A stretch of 64,000 bases of DNA from Aspidiotus rigidus (taxonomy: Eukaryota > Arthropoda > Insecta > Hemiptera > Diaspididae), in NCBI GenBank assembly GCA_035079385.1, contig JAVHKY010000028.1, forward strand, positions 7,626,001 through 7,690,000, read 5' to 3'. The notes under the pieces are model-generated. The model did no database searches, was not told the DNA's origin, and was given only the letters and a program-made list of their open reading frames with translations. Numbering within the stretch: position 1 is the first letter of the stretch; each line of letters begins with the position of its first letter. The translations under genes were made by a program, and so were the position numbers. This document shows, one piece after another, positions 1 to 10,385 of this stretch.

Positions 1-555
1 TAGTCCCGACGCTCCATTCTGCAAAAAATTGTATAATTTACTAAAAAAAAATTGTTGAACTTACAATAAAAAGTTGTGATAAAATTTAGTGATATTTACT
101 ATTTTTCATAGTAAAATTGACCATTTTCTGTAGAGCGAAGGGCCAGGACTAAATTTATAGTCAGAGATTTTTTTCAGTAAAGGTCTATTGAGCGAACACC
201 AACCTTTAGAGTATGGAAGGGTATTGCACTTTCAGATAAGTAAGAAGCTTTGTAGCGGTGGTGTAGTATAGAATACAAGCTCACTAAAGAGATCTTGAGG
301 ACAGAAAGCAAGATGGCAACCAATTCTGAAAATGTTGAAAAAAAGAAACTGTCCGGGACATGAAATTTTTTGAATTTATGCTTTTTCACGAAGCTTTGGA
401 CTCAAAGTCTCTAATATAACTCAAAACCTTGAATTACGCTGGATTTGTTTGCTCTGAACAGACTCAGTAGTGCAGCCAGAATATTTTCGAGGAGGAGGGT
501 TCGAGGGAAAAATATGGAAGGGGTTTTCAACAAACTTTTAGGCAATACTTCATCC
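1..555. other. Non-coding, nothing recognised
   Basis: I see no gene, repeat or RNA signal here. Short open frames are interrupted and carry no motif. The stretch ends at the T-run preceding the first HINE-like element. Confidence 0.5.
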
Positions 556-556
556 T

Positions 557-1148
557 TTTAACAGGGAACCTGTTTTATGGGGGGCTATTTGAGAAATCTG
601 CCGTGCGCCGTCCGCCGTCCGCCGTCCAGCGAAAAACTTAGAAAAATTTCGACCCTCGAGCTATATATGATAGAAGGGGGACTTGGAAAAATTTCGACTC
701 TCGAGCTATATATGATAGAAGGGGGACTTGGAAAAATTTCGACTCTCGAGCCATATATGATAGAAGGGGGACTTGGAAAAATTTCGATTCTCGAGCCATA
801 TATGATAGAAGGGGACTTGGAAAAATTTCGACTCTCGAGCCATATATGATAGAAGGGGGACTTAGAAAAAGTCCGACTGTCGAGCTATATATGATGGGAG
901 GGGGGACTTAGAAAATTTTCGACTCTCGAGCTATATATGATAGGAGGGGGACTTAGAAAAATTTCGACCCTCGTGCCATATATGATAGGAGAGGAACTTA
1001 GAAAAATTTGGAGTTGGTCTAGGCCTTCTTTTTACTACCTTTCTCCAAATCTAGGCTTCCTTGAATTTTCAATACCAAATCTCATTCGAATCATAAAACA
1101 GGTTCCCTGCGTTCCTCGTTTAACTTCGTTAAGGAAGCCGTCATTTTT
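557..1148 (+). mobile_element. HINE-like (Helentron-type, non-autonomous) element, copy 1
   Basis: The left end follows a T-run and begins AACAGGG. An 18-bp motif CAGGGAACCTGTTTTATG (562-579) has its exact inverted partner at 1092-1109. Between them lie a GC-rich CCGTCCG patch, a 45-bp tandem array and a conserved segment starting GGAGTTGGTCTAGGCC. After the inner inverted repeat comes a hairpin (about 1111-1137: TTAAC / GTTAA stem, TTC loop, outer TTCC/GGAA) and a GCCGTCATTTTT end. Subterminal inverted repeats, a tandem-repeat core and a 3' hairpin are the known layout of Helentron-derived HINE/DINE-1-like elements. The class assignment is inference; the repeat itself is certain because other copies share both ends. 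No Rep/helicase is encoded. Confidence 0.6.
637..1015 (+). repeat. 45-bp tandem repeat, about 8 units, in copy 1
   Basis: The unit runs ACTTGGAAAAATTTCGACTC followed by TCGAGC(T/C)ATATATGATAG and a purine run. Because 45 bp is 15 codons, one frame stays open and yields a 15-residue repeat. Units differ by point changes and one is shortened. The open frame is most simply a by-product of unit length and is not called as a gene. Confidence 0.9.
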
Positions 1149-4100
1149 CTGTAATTTTGGCAGCATTTTAAAGCAAGTTTTTCAGTTTCGGAAAGTCCGG
1201 ACCCCTTTGACCCCTTCTATCGCTGCGGCACTTGAAAGCTAGTCTTTTTCTGAAGCTTCAAAACTGATCGTTGGAATTTTCTTTGTGTGTTTCACACCAC
1301 ACCTAACTACGTCCTAAAATTTCCTCAAAAAGAGACACCCGCAGAAACTCAGGGAAAAAGAAAGAGTTACGAAACAGGATCTAAATCGTCCATCTCAGGT
1401 GGTGGTTACGGCAAAGTCACGATATTTTCCATCCGGTTTCCTCTTCTATTCATCTCTATAGTATTTTAAGATTATTCAACTCAGTTTGATCCCTCCGCCA
1501 CTCCATCTCTTTAGGGCTCAACATCGAGAGGGTTGATAAATATAACAAATAGCTACGAATTACAAACCCAATTTTCCCGATATATTTGGTCTTTCATTTC
1601 AACTAGCCTATCTAAAGATTTTGTCGCTCATCAACTTTAATGAGAATTTGAAATAAGTTTTAAAAAAGTAACAAATAGAATCGACAAGAGACGTTTTCAC
1701 GTTGTGCGAATTCTGGAAATAATGATCACTATAGAAAATAAATGACAAAGTAGAAAAGAAAAAAACAAACATAAATTTTGCTTACTATTCAAATGCATAC
1801 AGTACCTTTTTTTTTCACTTCAGTTACAGACGATAAATAGGTTTTTGCGTCAAGTAGTGACGTTTCAAAGTTAATATTTATTTTAACATCAAAGAGATCA
1901 TTTATTCGAAATTCACTCGTAATATTATGCGTTCGGTAAAATCTGAATACATCTCTGTATTATCGTACCGTCTTTCTTCGACTTTTATTCTCTCCGGCTC
2001 TTTTTTGAATCTGATGAAAAAATGAAGTGCTTTCAATTAATTTCTTCCTCTTCGAAACACAATCACAAAACTCGATACGACGTTTATCTGGTACTTGTGC
2101 CTATGACTACCATTCTTCGATATTATGGAAATGTTTCTTTTCAACTCTCCATCGCTATTATTTCTAGCCTCCCAAGTTTTGTGCGACTGTTTCACTTTTA
2201 AAAATCTCATACCTGTAAAACTCGAACGAGGTGGGATGAGGTTGGATGAAAAAATAAAGAAATTAGATACCTACGTTACGATATTAATATGGCGAAATTT
2301 ACTTTTGGGTTTCTTATTTTTCCCTTTTTCATCCATGTCTCCCTCATCTGCACGTTTCTACACTTGAGTCATTTTTGTCTTCATTGTCAATTCTGAACAT
2401 TATTTTTGATGGCAACAATAACAGAATGTGTCTTCTTTTCTCTTGTCTCCTATGCATCATGGATGCTATGATCATTCATTCAAAGGTTTTAAAATGTACG
2501 TATAAGATTACAAGTCAAATCCCCAAAAGTTGAATTTTCCCAGTTGCAATAATTTAGACTGTCGAACGCTCACCAAAAACTTATCGGTAGCTACAATTTG
2601 CTATAACGAAGCTATAGGCGAGTGAGAAGAAGAAAATAAGCGCATGTTTCCCATGTGATGGGCCCGAGAAGTTGCGGGATGCTTTTAATTGAAACTACAT
2701 CAGAATCAATTATGGTGAAAGTAATGGCAATCCTGTTTAATGTAGTGTAAAAAGATCTTAACTTATAATTCGATTAGGACTTAGAGGTTGAGAGCGAAGA
2801 ATTTAAGTTCGGCGCCGTTTTAGATAGTCTTCTAATACATTGAACCTTATCACGCCCGGCTTCGGGGCTCTGGTGTCCGTTTTCATATACCTACTTCTAT
2901 GCTTCGACGAACAAACGTCGTTGTTGCTTTGGCACGCTTTCTAATTCTACTTAATCCTTACAGGCAAAAGTACTGCGACGGTCTCACGTATGCCTTTTAC
3001 GTAACATATATACTATAGACACTACTGTACTCGAACCTTCGCTCTTTTCGCGTATATACTTGCGGAGTACTCACTCCTTTTCTTACGTTCGACGCTTTAG
3101 CTCTTTTTCAGAAGCGACGCGACGCAGTGAAGCAGAAAACATTCCGTAATAATGTCACCGATACCACTTCGGATTCAAGGTATACGCTGTGATTTATGTT
3201 TATTCCCTTTTTGACTTTCCCTTATAGCATAACGTTGCTTCTATCGAAGAGGGGATCGAAAATTAGTCGGCTGTGGAACAGAATTAATCGAAGATAATAA
3301 TTAGTCGATTAAACAATGAGAACGCTTGCAGATTCTGATTCAGTGACTGAGTCGCGAGTCTGCATGATTTTGAATGGAAATGATGGTACACAATTGGAAA
3401 GGGATTTAAGTCTTTGGAGAAAACTTCAGGACAATAGCTTTTTTAGCTGGATTATGCACGTAGCATTTGATAAGTAGAGAGGTACCTAGGTCCTAATGTT
3501 AATCTTCAGATTATATTCGAAATGAAATCAATTCAAAATGACCAGACGATATTTTAAAGAAACTTTTTATAGCTAAGATATTTATTATTGTCAATCAGTA
3601 GCCTGATGATGTTTGCTATCTGTGTCTTTTTTATGGAATTTGATGTCCGTTTGACCCAATTGAAAGGGTTTTTGCTAATTTTAATACACCGGGGTAATGA
3701 TTAGATTTGAAGATCTCTAAAAGAGATAGATTGCAAGAGTTTTGTTTCCATAGGAAAAGTAGTCGACGGGGGTCGCCCACAAGATTGCTACGTTTAAAGC
3801 TTGATATTGTGAAAACGTAAGAGTATCCGCCTTTGCGCGGATCCTGGTCACAGTTTTAGAGAGAGTTGGAAGTCCTTCTCCGCTGCATTTTAGACGCATC
3901 GCGATCGAGCAAATTGAAATAATTCACCATTGGAATAAAGACGAAGTCGCTGTGTTTAACAGGTACATTTCTGATAAAAGGTTGATTGGATTTATGACAC
4001 ACTTGGCAATGACTCCTTATAGTTCAGTCCTAAATTCTGTGGACGTTCTCAAATTTAGTCGACTTTAGGTTGGTTGCCTGCAAGTCGAACCAAGAGCGCT

Positions 4101-5935
4101 CACTTCTGGTGCAGCTTAATTTTAATTTCTGTCCTATTTACAACTCAAACTCCGCGGAATATCTCACCCTCAGGATAAATATTCATAGTTTAGAAAATCG
4201 GATCATCTCGATGATGTATCAACTTCGTAAAAGAGGGTCTGACTTCAATTTCTCTATAAATATTTTCCGTTTTTCATTGGTCGAGAATGGCGTTACTTTT
4301 TCGCAAAAATAATACCACAACGATTTTAAAATACAGAAAAAGCTGTCGGTTTTCGCGGACGAGCAACGCGTTATATAATAGCGTCAATATTAATGAAATT
4401 ATAAACTGTTTGGAATGGTCGTCTCTAGTGAAATGGAAAAACAAACAATGACGAAACAAACGAGTGGAAAAAAAATTAGCGTTACGAATGATGGACATCA
4501 AGCGAAAGACCATCTCTCATTTTTACGAATTTTAATATCGCTTATAAACGAACAGCTGACTATAGCCACCATATTTTCACTCGGTTATTCGCATCCAGGG
4601 GAGCGCGTACGCGTGAACGGGGAAAAATATAAACCTAATTAGTCAGATGATAGACCCATCGAAACGGACTGTAACGCGAATTTTTATAATTAACTGGCGA
4701 ATCCATCTGTCTGTATATTCTCGTATTCGATAAATTTTATTTTCGCTTCATTCGCGACGATAATTTTTCGGAAGGTTTTTCGCGAATAAGCACGTCATGA
4801 AATGTTAATGCTGATGAACTCGGGTAGTACATATCTGTATATGATCGTCATGCAAGCTCACTTTGTATTCGTAGTCGTATTTTGGCGCACGTGGATCAAA
4901 ACTAAGTGAAAGAGAAACTATATTAGATGGAGATTCTCGACGAATTGAATGACACTATCGATTGTATGGTTCTGATTGCGATATCATTTCCAGACACCGG
5001 AGGCTCGCTCAAGATCATGCAACACAATACCATGACTGGTATCTGGTTTTGAGAGAACGGAATCAAATTTTCTAACGGCCATGAAGATTTACGATTCACT
5101 TTACAACGGTGGATCCGGCCCTAAATGCCAATCTGATGTATATTGGATTGATAGCCCATAGATTCTGTCCAAAATGTCAAAATGTCGAGCGGTTGGAATG
5201 AATTGGTGAATATCTGATATTCCGTATAGCTTGTTTACAATTTCAATACCTAGGATGAGAAAACAGTTTGTGGCACACCGTTTGTGTCGGGTACTGTCGA
5301 TTCAGCGATTTCTTCGCGTACAAACAAGTAGTGAAATTTATCCAGTAGTGCGATTCGGAAATGAAAATCTTGATCTTCGCAGTATTCTATAATGCTGAAG
5401 TTGGAAATAGATAACAGAAACTCTGTTCACCTCATCAACTACGAGGCGCGAACATTTCATTTAAAGTTGGCATAGAACAACCCTTCATTATGATTTAATC
5501 ATTCACTCAGTTCGACTCGGATCCACCAACGAGGTTACTCTTTCTTCTACTTTCGGTTTTGGTTTTGGCCTGAGAATACTATTTTGAGTATTTTCTATCT
5601 GAATATTGAATAATCAATCGTGGACTCGTGGTCATGCACTTGACTTTTTTACTTCAAGCAACGAAATTACGAAAAAGAAAAACGATTAAACCACGTTAAA
5701 TCAAACGCCGAAACGCGTGAGTTGCAGCCTTGCAGTTCCGATGCTCCGAGTGACTAGCCGCTCTTTCCAATCATCGATCATTGATTTTCCGGCTTCTTCT
5801 CATGATCTATCAAATCAGCAAAATGGGTGCTTTCTTAGGTATAGGAACGCACCTATTTCGCTGATCGGTTTATCACTGACCGGGTCTATTTTCCAGTAAC
5901 GGGTGAGATATTGTTCGGTATGTCATCCGAATACT
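1149..5935. other. Long apparently unique non-coding DNA
   Basis: About 4.8 kb with no coding signal I can defend; open frames are short and motif-free. The DNA is AT-rich with interspersed CpG and short polypyrimidine runs (for example near 1800-1820 and 3050-3120), compatible with intergenic or intronic DNA. No terminal inverted repeats or tandem arrays were noticed. Confidence 0.45.
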
Positions 5936-6031
5936 CGGTTATTTACTCAAGGAAATAAACCGGTTGCCCAGGTTTTTCAGCAAGCAAATAACCGGTTAAA
6001 CCGATTACATAACCGGATCTGCCCAACACTA
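5936..6031 (-). mobile_element. Possible hAT-type element end with AACCGGTT cluster
   Basis: The minus strand begins TAGTGTTGGGCA (6020-6031), the kind of short terminus seen in hAT transposons. Inside it are repeated CCGGTTA / AACCGGTT blocks (near 5957, 5990 and 6010). No matching opposite terminus or 8-bp target duplication was found, so this may be a fragment or a coincidence. Confidence 0.25.
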
Positions 6032-6584
6032 GCAACACGGTAACTACATGGACCCAGTTGAGTTTTTGGACGAATAGGCTCCGTTCGTATGATACCAATT
6101 TTACAGAGGTTTTTAGTGTCGCTTCCTCTTAATGCACAATCGTTGATAGAGGGGTTAAAAATACAAAACTCCCCCTTTTGAACCCATGGCGAGGGATGAG
6201 AGATAGATATCTTCGGCTGCATCTTTTCATCGTGAGATCTGTAATATAAAGTAAAGTTTTTTACTTTGACGAAATTGGACAAAATTTCTTAGAAATACAA
6301 ATTGTGTATTTATGGATGGCTGCGTTCAATCTTCAGCGGTTTTTCGCTGAGTTTTGACATTTTTAGTATTTTTACCGGCACCTCACCTCCATTTCACTAA
6401 CGTAAATTCGCGAGTCCGAGTTGCCTCCCCCCACTCCTTCGTTGACAGACTAAAAAATTAGAGGAAAATTAATGAATAATTATATTCAAATATCACTTAC
6501 ATTTTATAATCTAAATTCAGTGATGATGAGGGTAGGCCTGCGGCAACAGCTGATTCGCTTGCCGATAGTCTCATTTGCCTCCTC

Positions 6585-7376
6585 CCGATGTACTCCCTTG
6601 CAAAATTTCTTCATCGCGCTAGTTCAAGTCTCGAGTGGAGTTCGAGTCTCCCTATTCAGTATTGAATTTGTGTGCCCTCGCCAACAATCTGAAGGAAGTT
6701 TGCCTCCCTCTGGGTTCAACTTCATGTTCCTTCAATGTTGTGGGGTTATTCCCCAACATCCCCAAGGCCGTTACTTTGCAGCGGATGGACGAGTTACTTG
6801 TTAAATCTGGTGTCCCTCATGAGGAAATGGTTGAATTCTTTGACCTATTGAAGGTCTGTTGGTCCCCAAACTTTTGTAAGATTAACGATGAATTCTACGA
6901 GTTCCCTGAAAAGGTGGGGATCCCTATTGGATGGGTTCTCCCATCTCGGAAGTTTTCATGTCTAAATTTGAGGTTGACCTGTTCTCTTCGGGCCAGGTGT
7001 TTTTCGAGTCATGTACACTATTGGCACAGGTATGTTGACGACGTTTTACACAACTCCTTGGTGAGTTCCTTACTTATCTAAACAGCCTATACCCTTCCAT
7101 AACATTTACACTGGAAGTTGGTGGCTCTGCTCTAAACTTCTTGGACTTGTCTACTTCCGTCATTGACGGTGTCCATTAATTTTGTATTTAAATAGAAAAA
7201 ATACCTCGACTGACATTACCATCTATGGGTCATCATTCGTATCCGTTGCCCGCAAAGTTGCTACTGTTAATAGCCTGATACATCGCTTGACTCATATCCC
7301 CTTGAGTCAGGCCGCTTTCCATAAAGAAGAAAGTGTTCCTGGCCTTTCTACCCACTAATCCGGGAGGTAGACAATT
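6585..7376 (+). pseudogene. Penelope-like element reverse transcriptase fragment (PLE 1)
   Basis: PLEs encode a reverse transcriptase with a C-terminal GIY-YIG nuclease and integrate by target-primed synthesis. The frame from 6635 carries RT motif A as FNVVGLFPNIPK (about 6731), the helix SGVPHEEMVEFFDLLK, the PLE-typical FPEKVGIPIG (about 6902-6931) and motif C YVDDVL (about 7031-7048). Motif A normally has Asp where this copy has Asn. After a frame change the thumb follows: LNSLYPSITFTLEVGG, two stops, then NSLIHRLTHIPLSQAAFHKE near 7270-7320. Both ends are missing, with no N-terminal domain and no GIY-YIG. It is a dead fragment ending where the palindromic repeat at 7376 begins. The same protein family recurs at 40.2, 48.1 and 60.5 kb. 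Confidence 0.9.
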
Positions 7377-7945
7377 TGACCTTGCATTTCATGTGAAAAA
7401 CATGATATTTGAAACGAACATTTGGATACTAGAATGAAAAATTTGAGCTATGGCGCAAAAATCCAAACCCAATAGGGGCCCCTTAATGGCGGGTTGCCTA
7501 ACTGGAAGGAGTTCTTGCATATAAATGACCGAAATAATCCTTTTGGTTCGCAATTTATGGGGACTCTTATGTAATTCGGGCCGCCAAATTCGAAAAAAAT
7601 TATCAAAAAATTCTTCCGACATTTTAGGGGCGCCGAGGAGCTGATGACCTCTAAAATGGGGGTAAAATTGAAGTGGAATAGTTTAACATGTTTTTACAAA
7701 TATCCTTACGAAATTTTCCGTAGAATTTGGGAAAGATACTAAAAAAATCCTTCCGACGGTGCAAAGGGCCCAGCCCCCCCCCCCCCCGATTGAGGAAAAA
7801 ATATTTTATGTTTTTCAGAAAAATTTCACTGAGTTCCGAAGTAGAATTTAGCACGAAATCCGGGAAAAATGGTGAACAAATTCTTGAGGCCCCGGAGGGG
7901 TTTAAGAGGGGCACAAACCTTGAAAAGTGATGAAAAAATTTTGCA
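7376..7945 (+). repeat. Left arm of a 3-kb imperfect palindrome (repeat D)
   Basis: This segment matches the reverse complement of 10171-10380 followed by 9330-9644. Shared landmarks are ACTCCTTCCAGTTGG, the block AATTCGAAAAAAATTATC with AAAAAATTCTTYCGAYATTTTAG, and GAATTTAGCACGAAATCCGG. In this arm the sequence TTATG-TA-ATTCGG (TA at 7572-7573) is continuous, which is the empty site for the pogo-like insertion in the other arm. No function is recognised. Confidence 0.8.
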
Positions 7946-8768
7946 TTTTTAACAGGGAACCTGTTTTATGGGAGGCTATTTGAGAAATCTGCCGTGCGCC
8001 GTCCGCCGTCCGCCGTCCGCCGTCCAGCGAAAAACTTGGAAAAATTTCGACCCTCGAGCCATATATGATAGGAGAAGGACTTGGAAAAATTTCGACTTTC
8101 GAGCTATATATGATAGAAGGGGGACTTAGAAAAATTTCGACTCTCGAGCCATATATGATAGGAGAAGGACTTGGAAAAATTTCGACTTTCGAGCTATATA
8201 TGATAGAAGGGGGACTTAGAAAAATTTCGACTCTCGAGCCATATATGATAGGAGAAGGACTTGGAAAAATTTCGACTTTCGAGCTATATATGATAGAAGG
8301 GGGACTTAGAAAAATTTCGACTCTCGAGCCATATATGATAGGAGAAGGACTTGGAAAAATTTCGACTTTCGAGCTATATATGATAGGAGAGGGACTTAGA
8401 AAAATTTCGACTTTCGAGCTATATATGATAGGAGAGGGACTTAGAAAAATTTCGACTCTCGAGCCATATATGATAGGAGAGGGACTTGGAAAAATTTCGT
8501 CTCTCGAGCCATATATGATAGGGACTTAGAAAAATTTCGACTCTCGAGCTATATATGATAGGAGGGGGACTTAGAAAAATTTCGACTCTCGAGCCATATA
8601 TGATAGGAGAGGGACTTAGAAAAATTTGGAGTTGGTCTAGGCCTTCTTTTTACTACCTTTCTCCAAATCTAGGCTTCCTTGAATTTTCAATACCAAATCT
8701 CATTCGAATCATAAAACAGGTTCCCTGCGTTCCTCGTTTAACTTCGTTAAGGAAGCCGTCATTTTTTT
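7946..8768 (+). mobile_element. HINE-like element, copy 2 (best-preserved)
   Basis: It has the same termini as the first copy: AACAGGG at the left after a T-run, the inverted motif at 7953-7970 and 8710-8727, the 3' hairpin at about 8729-8755, and a GCCGTCATTTTTT end. The 3' segment from GGAGTTGGTCTAGG to the hairpin is nearly identical to copy 1 over about 140 bp, implying recent common ancestry. The core is longer because the 45-bp array has expanded. The element sits inside repeat D, so it is younger than that arm. Confidence 0.65.
8035..8632 (+). repeat. 45-bp array with 90-bp higher-order dimers
   Basis: About 13 units. From 8101 to 8370 three consecutive 90-bp dimers are identical base for base; each dimer is one unit with CTCGAGCC...GGAGAAGG plus one with TTCGAGCT...GAAGGGGG. 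Outer units are more diverged. The open frame 8065-8529 is a translation of this array (15-residue repeats such as LGKISTFELYMIEGG) and is probably not a gene. Confidence 0.92.
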
Positions 8769-9645
8769 TCAAATTCTTATGTAGAAGTTACCGTAGAATT
8801 CGGAAAAAATAGTAAAAAATCCTGGAGGTCTCTGAGAGGGGTGAGAGGACTCAAACCCTCAAAACTCAAAGTAAACGATATGCGTTTCTGAGAAAATTCG
8901 AACGGATTCTTGTGTGAAATTTACCGTGTAGAATTTGGAAAGAATCCTGTAAAAAACCATGAATAGAATTAATAAAATAATTAATTGATATGAAATTGGC
9001 GCCAAATTTGAAGAGGACGGAAGATTGAAATGACGGATTGCAAAGTAAAAACTATCAGAAAAACTGATGAGTCCGCAAAAAGACACTTTCGAACCAACAG
9101 AAAACGCAGTTTACATGAGTTATAAGTATGTAACTCTACAATTTTACAACTTTTCCCAAAGGTTTCATGTTCCCCCCGGGCCCCCGAAGAGGCATGAGAT
9201 TTTTTCAGGAATTCTTTCTGAATGTAATTCTACAATTTTGCAACTTTTCCCAAAGAAGTTTATGTTCCTCCAGCGGCCCCCTCGAAGAGCCGAGAGATTT
9301 TTTCAGGATTCTTTCTGAATTCTACGGTAAATTTCACACAATTGTGCCCCTCTCTACCCCCTCTGGAGCCCCAGGAATTTTTTCGCAATTTTTCCCGGAT
9401 TTCGTGCTAAATTCTTCTTCAGAACCCGTTAAGAGTTTTCTGAAAAACACGTAATATTTTTGTCTTAATTTGGGAGGAGGAGGCCCCTGAGCCCTCTGGA
9501 CAGTCGGAAGGATTTTCTTAGTATTTTTTCCAAATTCTACAAAAAATTTCATAAGGATATTAATGAAAACAATCAGTCCCTCGGCGCCTCTAAAATATCG
9601 AAAGAATTTTTTGATAATTTTTTTCGAATTTGGCGGTCCGAATTA
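8769..9645. repeat. Repeat D centre and first part of right arm
   Basis: 8769-9330 contains degenerate direct repeats of a module reading roughly TACCGTAGAATTC...GAAAGAATCCTG...; copies lie near 8790, 8920, 9180, 9225 and 9310. 9330-9644 is the inverted counterpart of the left arm, interrupted at 9645 by a DNA transposon. Open frames translating the two arms share motifs such as EEFSTKSGKN, but they are mirror copies of the same DNA and no domain is recognised. Confidence 0.7.
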
Positions 9646-10168
9646 CAGTAGAGGCCGCTTATTGTGATCGCATCGGGACCGTCTAGAAATGATAACATTA
9701 TCCGAATGATAACACAAACCGAAGGGGGATTTTTTTTTTTATAAATTTGCAGTTTTGAAGCAGCAATTTGCTGACTAATTTTGCCAAACGCGTCGTACTT
9801 TTGAAAGATTTCGATTTTATCTTTCATACTCAAATCACTTCTTTTACTAACAGGTTTATTACACGAGCTTGAAGCCATCAGAACACTTTTCAAACAATCA
9901 TACCTCATGAAAACGGCGATAAGACTGACAAGAACGTATGCAACAAGAGAAAGCAGTGCTGAACTGTATTGTGAGTGCATATTTTTGCAGAAAATTGAAC
10001 AAAATAGGCCTAAAATGGGATGTTTTTTGATAACATTAACCGACGTGTCGATTACATAAAGCGATAGTTTTACTGTACGTTTAGATACGGGAGATCGGGA
10101 CCAAGCAAATTTGATCACATAAGCCGATTGATAACACTAACCGGGATCACAATAAGCGGCGTCTACTG
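9646..10168 (-). mobile_element. pogo/Tigger-like DNA transposon, internally deleted
   Basis: The terminal inverted repeats start CAGTAGAGGCCGCTTATTG at the left and, on the reverse strand, CAGTAGACGCCGCTTATTG at the right; they continue into TGATC. The element is flanked by TA on both sides (9644-9645 and 10169-10170). The other palindrome arm carries the same flanks with a single TA at 7572-7573, so the insertion and its TA duplication are visible directly. TA duplication and CAGT-type ends fit Tc1/mariner-pogo elements. At 523 bp it is too short to encode a full transposase, but a remnant of one is present. Confidence 0.85.
9730..9878 (-). pseudogene. pogo-type transposase remnant (CENP-B N-terminal-like HTH)
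   Basis: Starting at an ATG at 9876-9878, the minus strand reads MASSSCNKPVSKRSDLS, then MKDKIEIFQKYDAFGKISQQ. This resembles the psq/CENP-B-N DNA-binding helix-turn-helix at the start of pogo-family transposases (pattern: ...L(S/T)xxxKxxIxxxxD...K.SQxxIA...). The resemblance breaks off after about 50 residues and the DDD catalytic domain is absent, presumably deleted. The longer open frame 9573-10118 extends upstream of this ATG and downstream through the terminal repeat, and those extensions are not coding. Lying inside a TA-flanked inverted-repeat element supports the call. Confidence 0.6.
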
Positions 10169-10385
10169 TACATAAAAATAAGGAATATTTCGGTCATTTA
10201 TATGCAAAAACTCCTTCCAGTTGGGCAAGCCGCCGTTACGGGGTCTTATGGGGTTTAGACCGTGGCGCTATGGCTCGAACTTTTCATTCAAGTATCCTAA
10301 ATTTTGGTTCCAAATTTCATGATTTTAACACGAAATGCAAGTTTGGTCTCATAATTTGCACTAAGCCGCCAGACTACACTCAAAC
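10169..10385. repeat. Repeat D, distal part of right arm
   Basis: The continuation of the right arm after the pogo-like insertion; it is the inverted match of 7376-7572. Landmarks include GGTCATTTATATGCAAAAAC and CGAACTTTTCATTC. Confidence 0.75.

Noticed and set aside
577..849. Repetitive open frame as a real protein
   Set aside because: It translates a 45-bp tandem array; units in other copies are in both orientations and contain frame-breaking changes.
640..1015. Possible CRISPR-like array
   Set aside because: Repeats are contiguous with no unique spacers and the genome is eukaryotic.
9573..10118. Single 181-aa protein with membrane-like N-terminus
   Set aside because: The frame crosses the transposon terminus into repeat D; only the internal HTH-like part from 9878 is credible.
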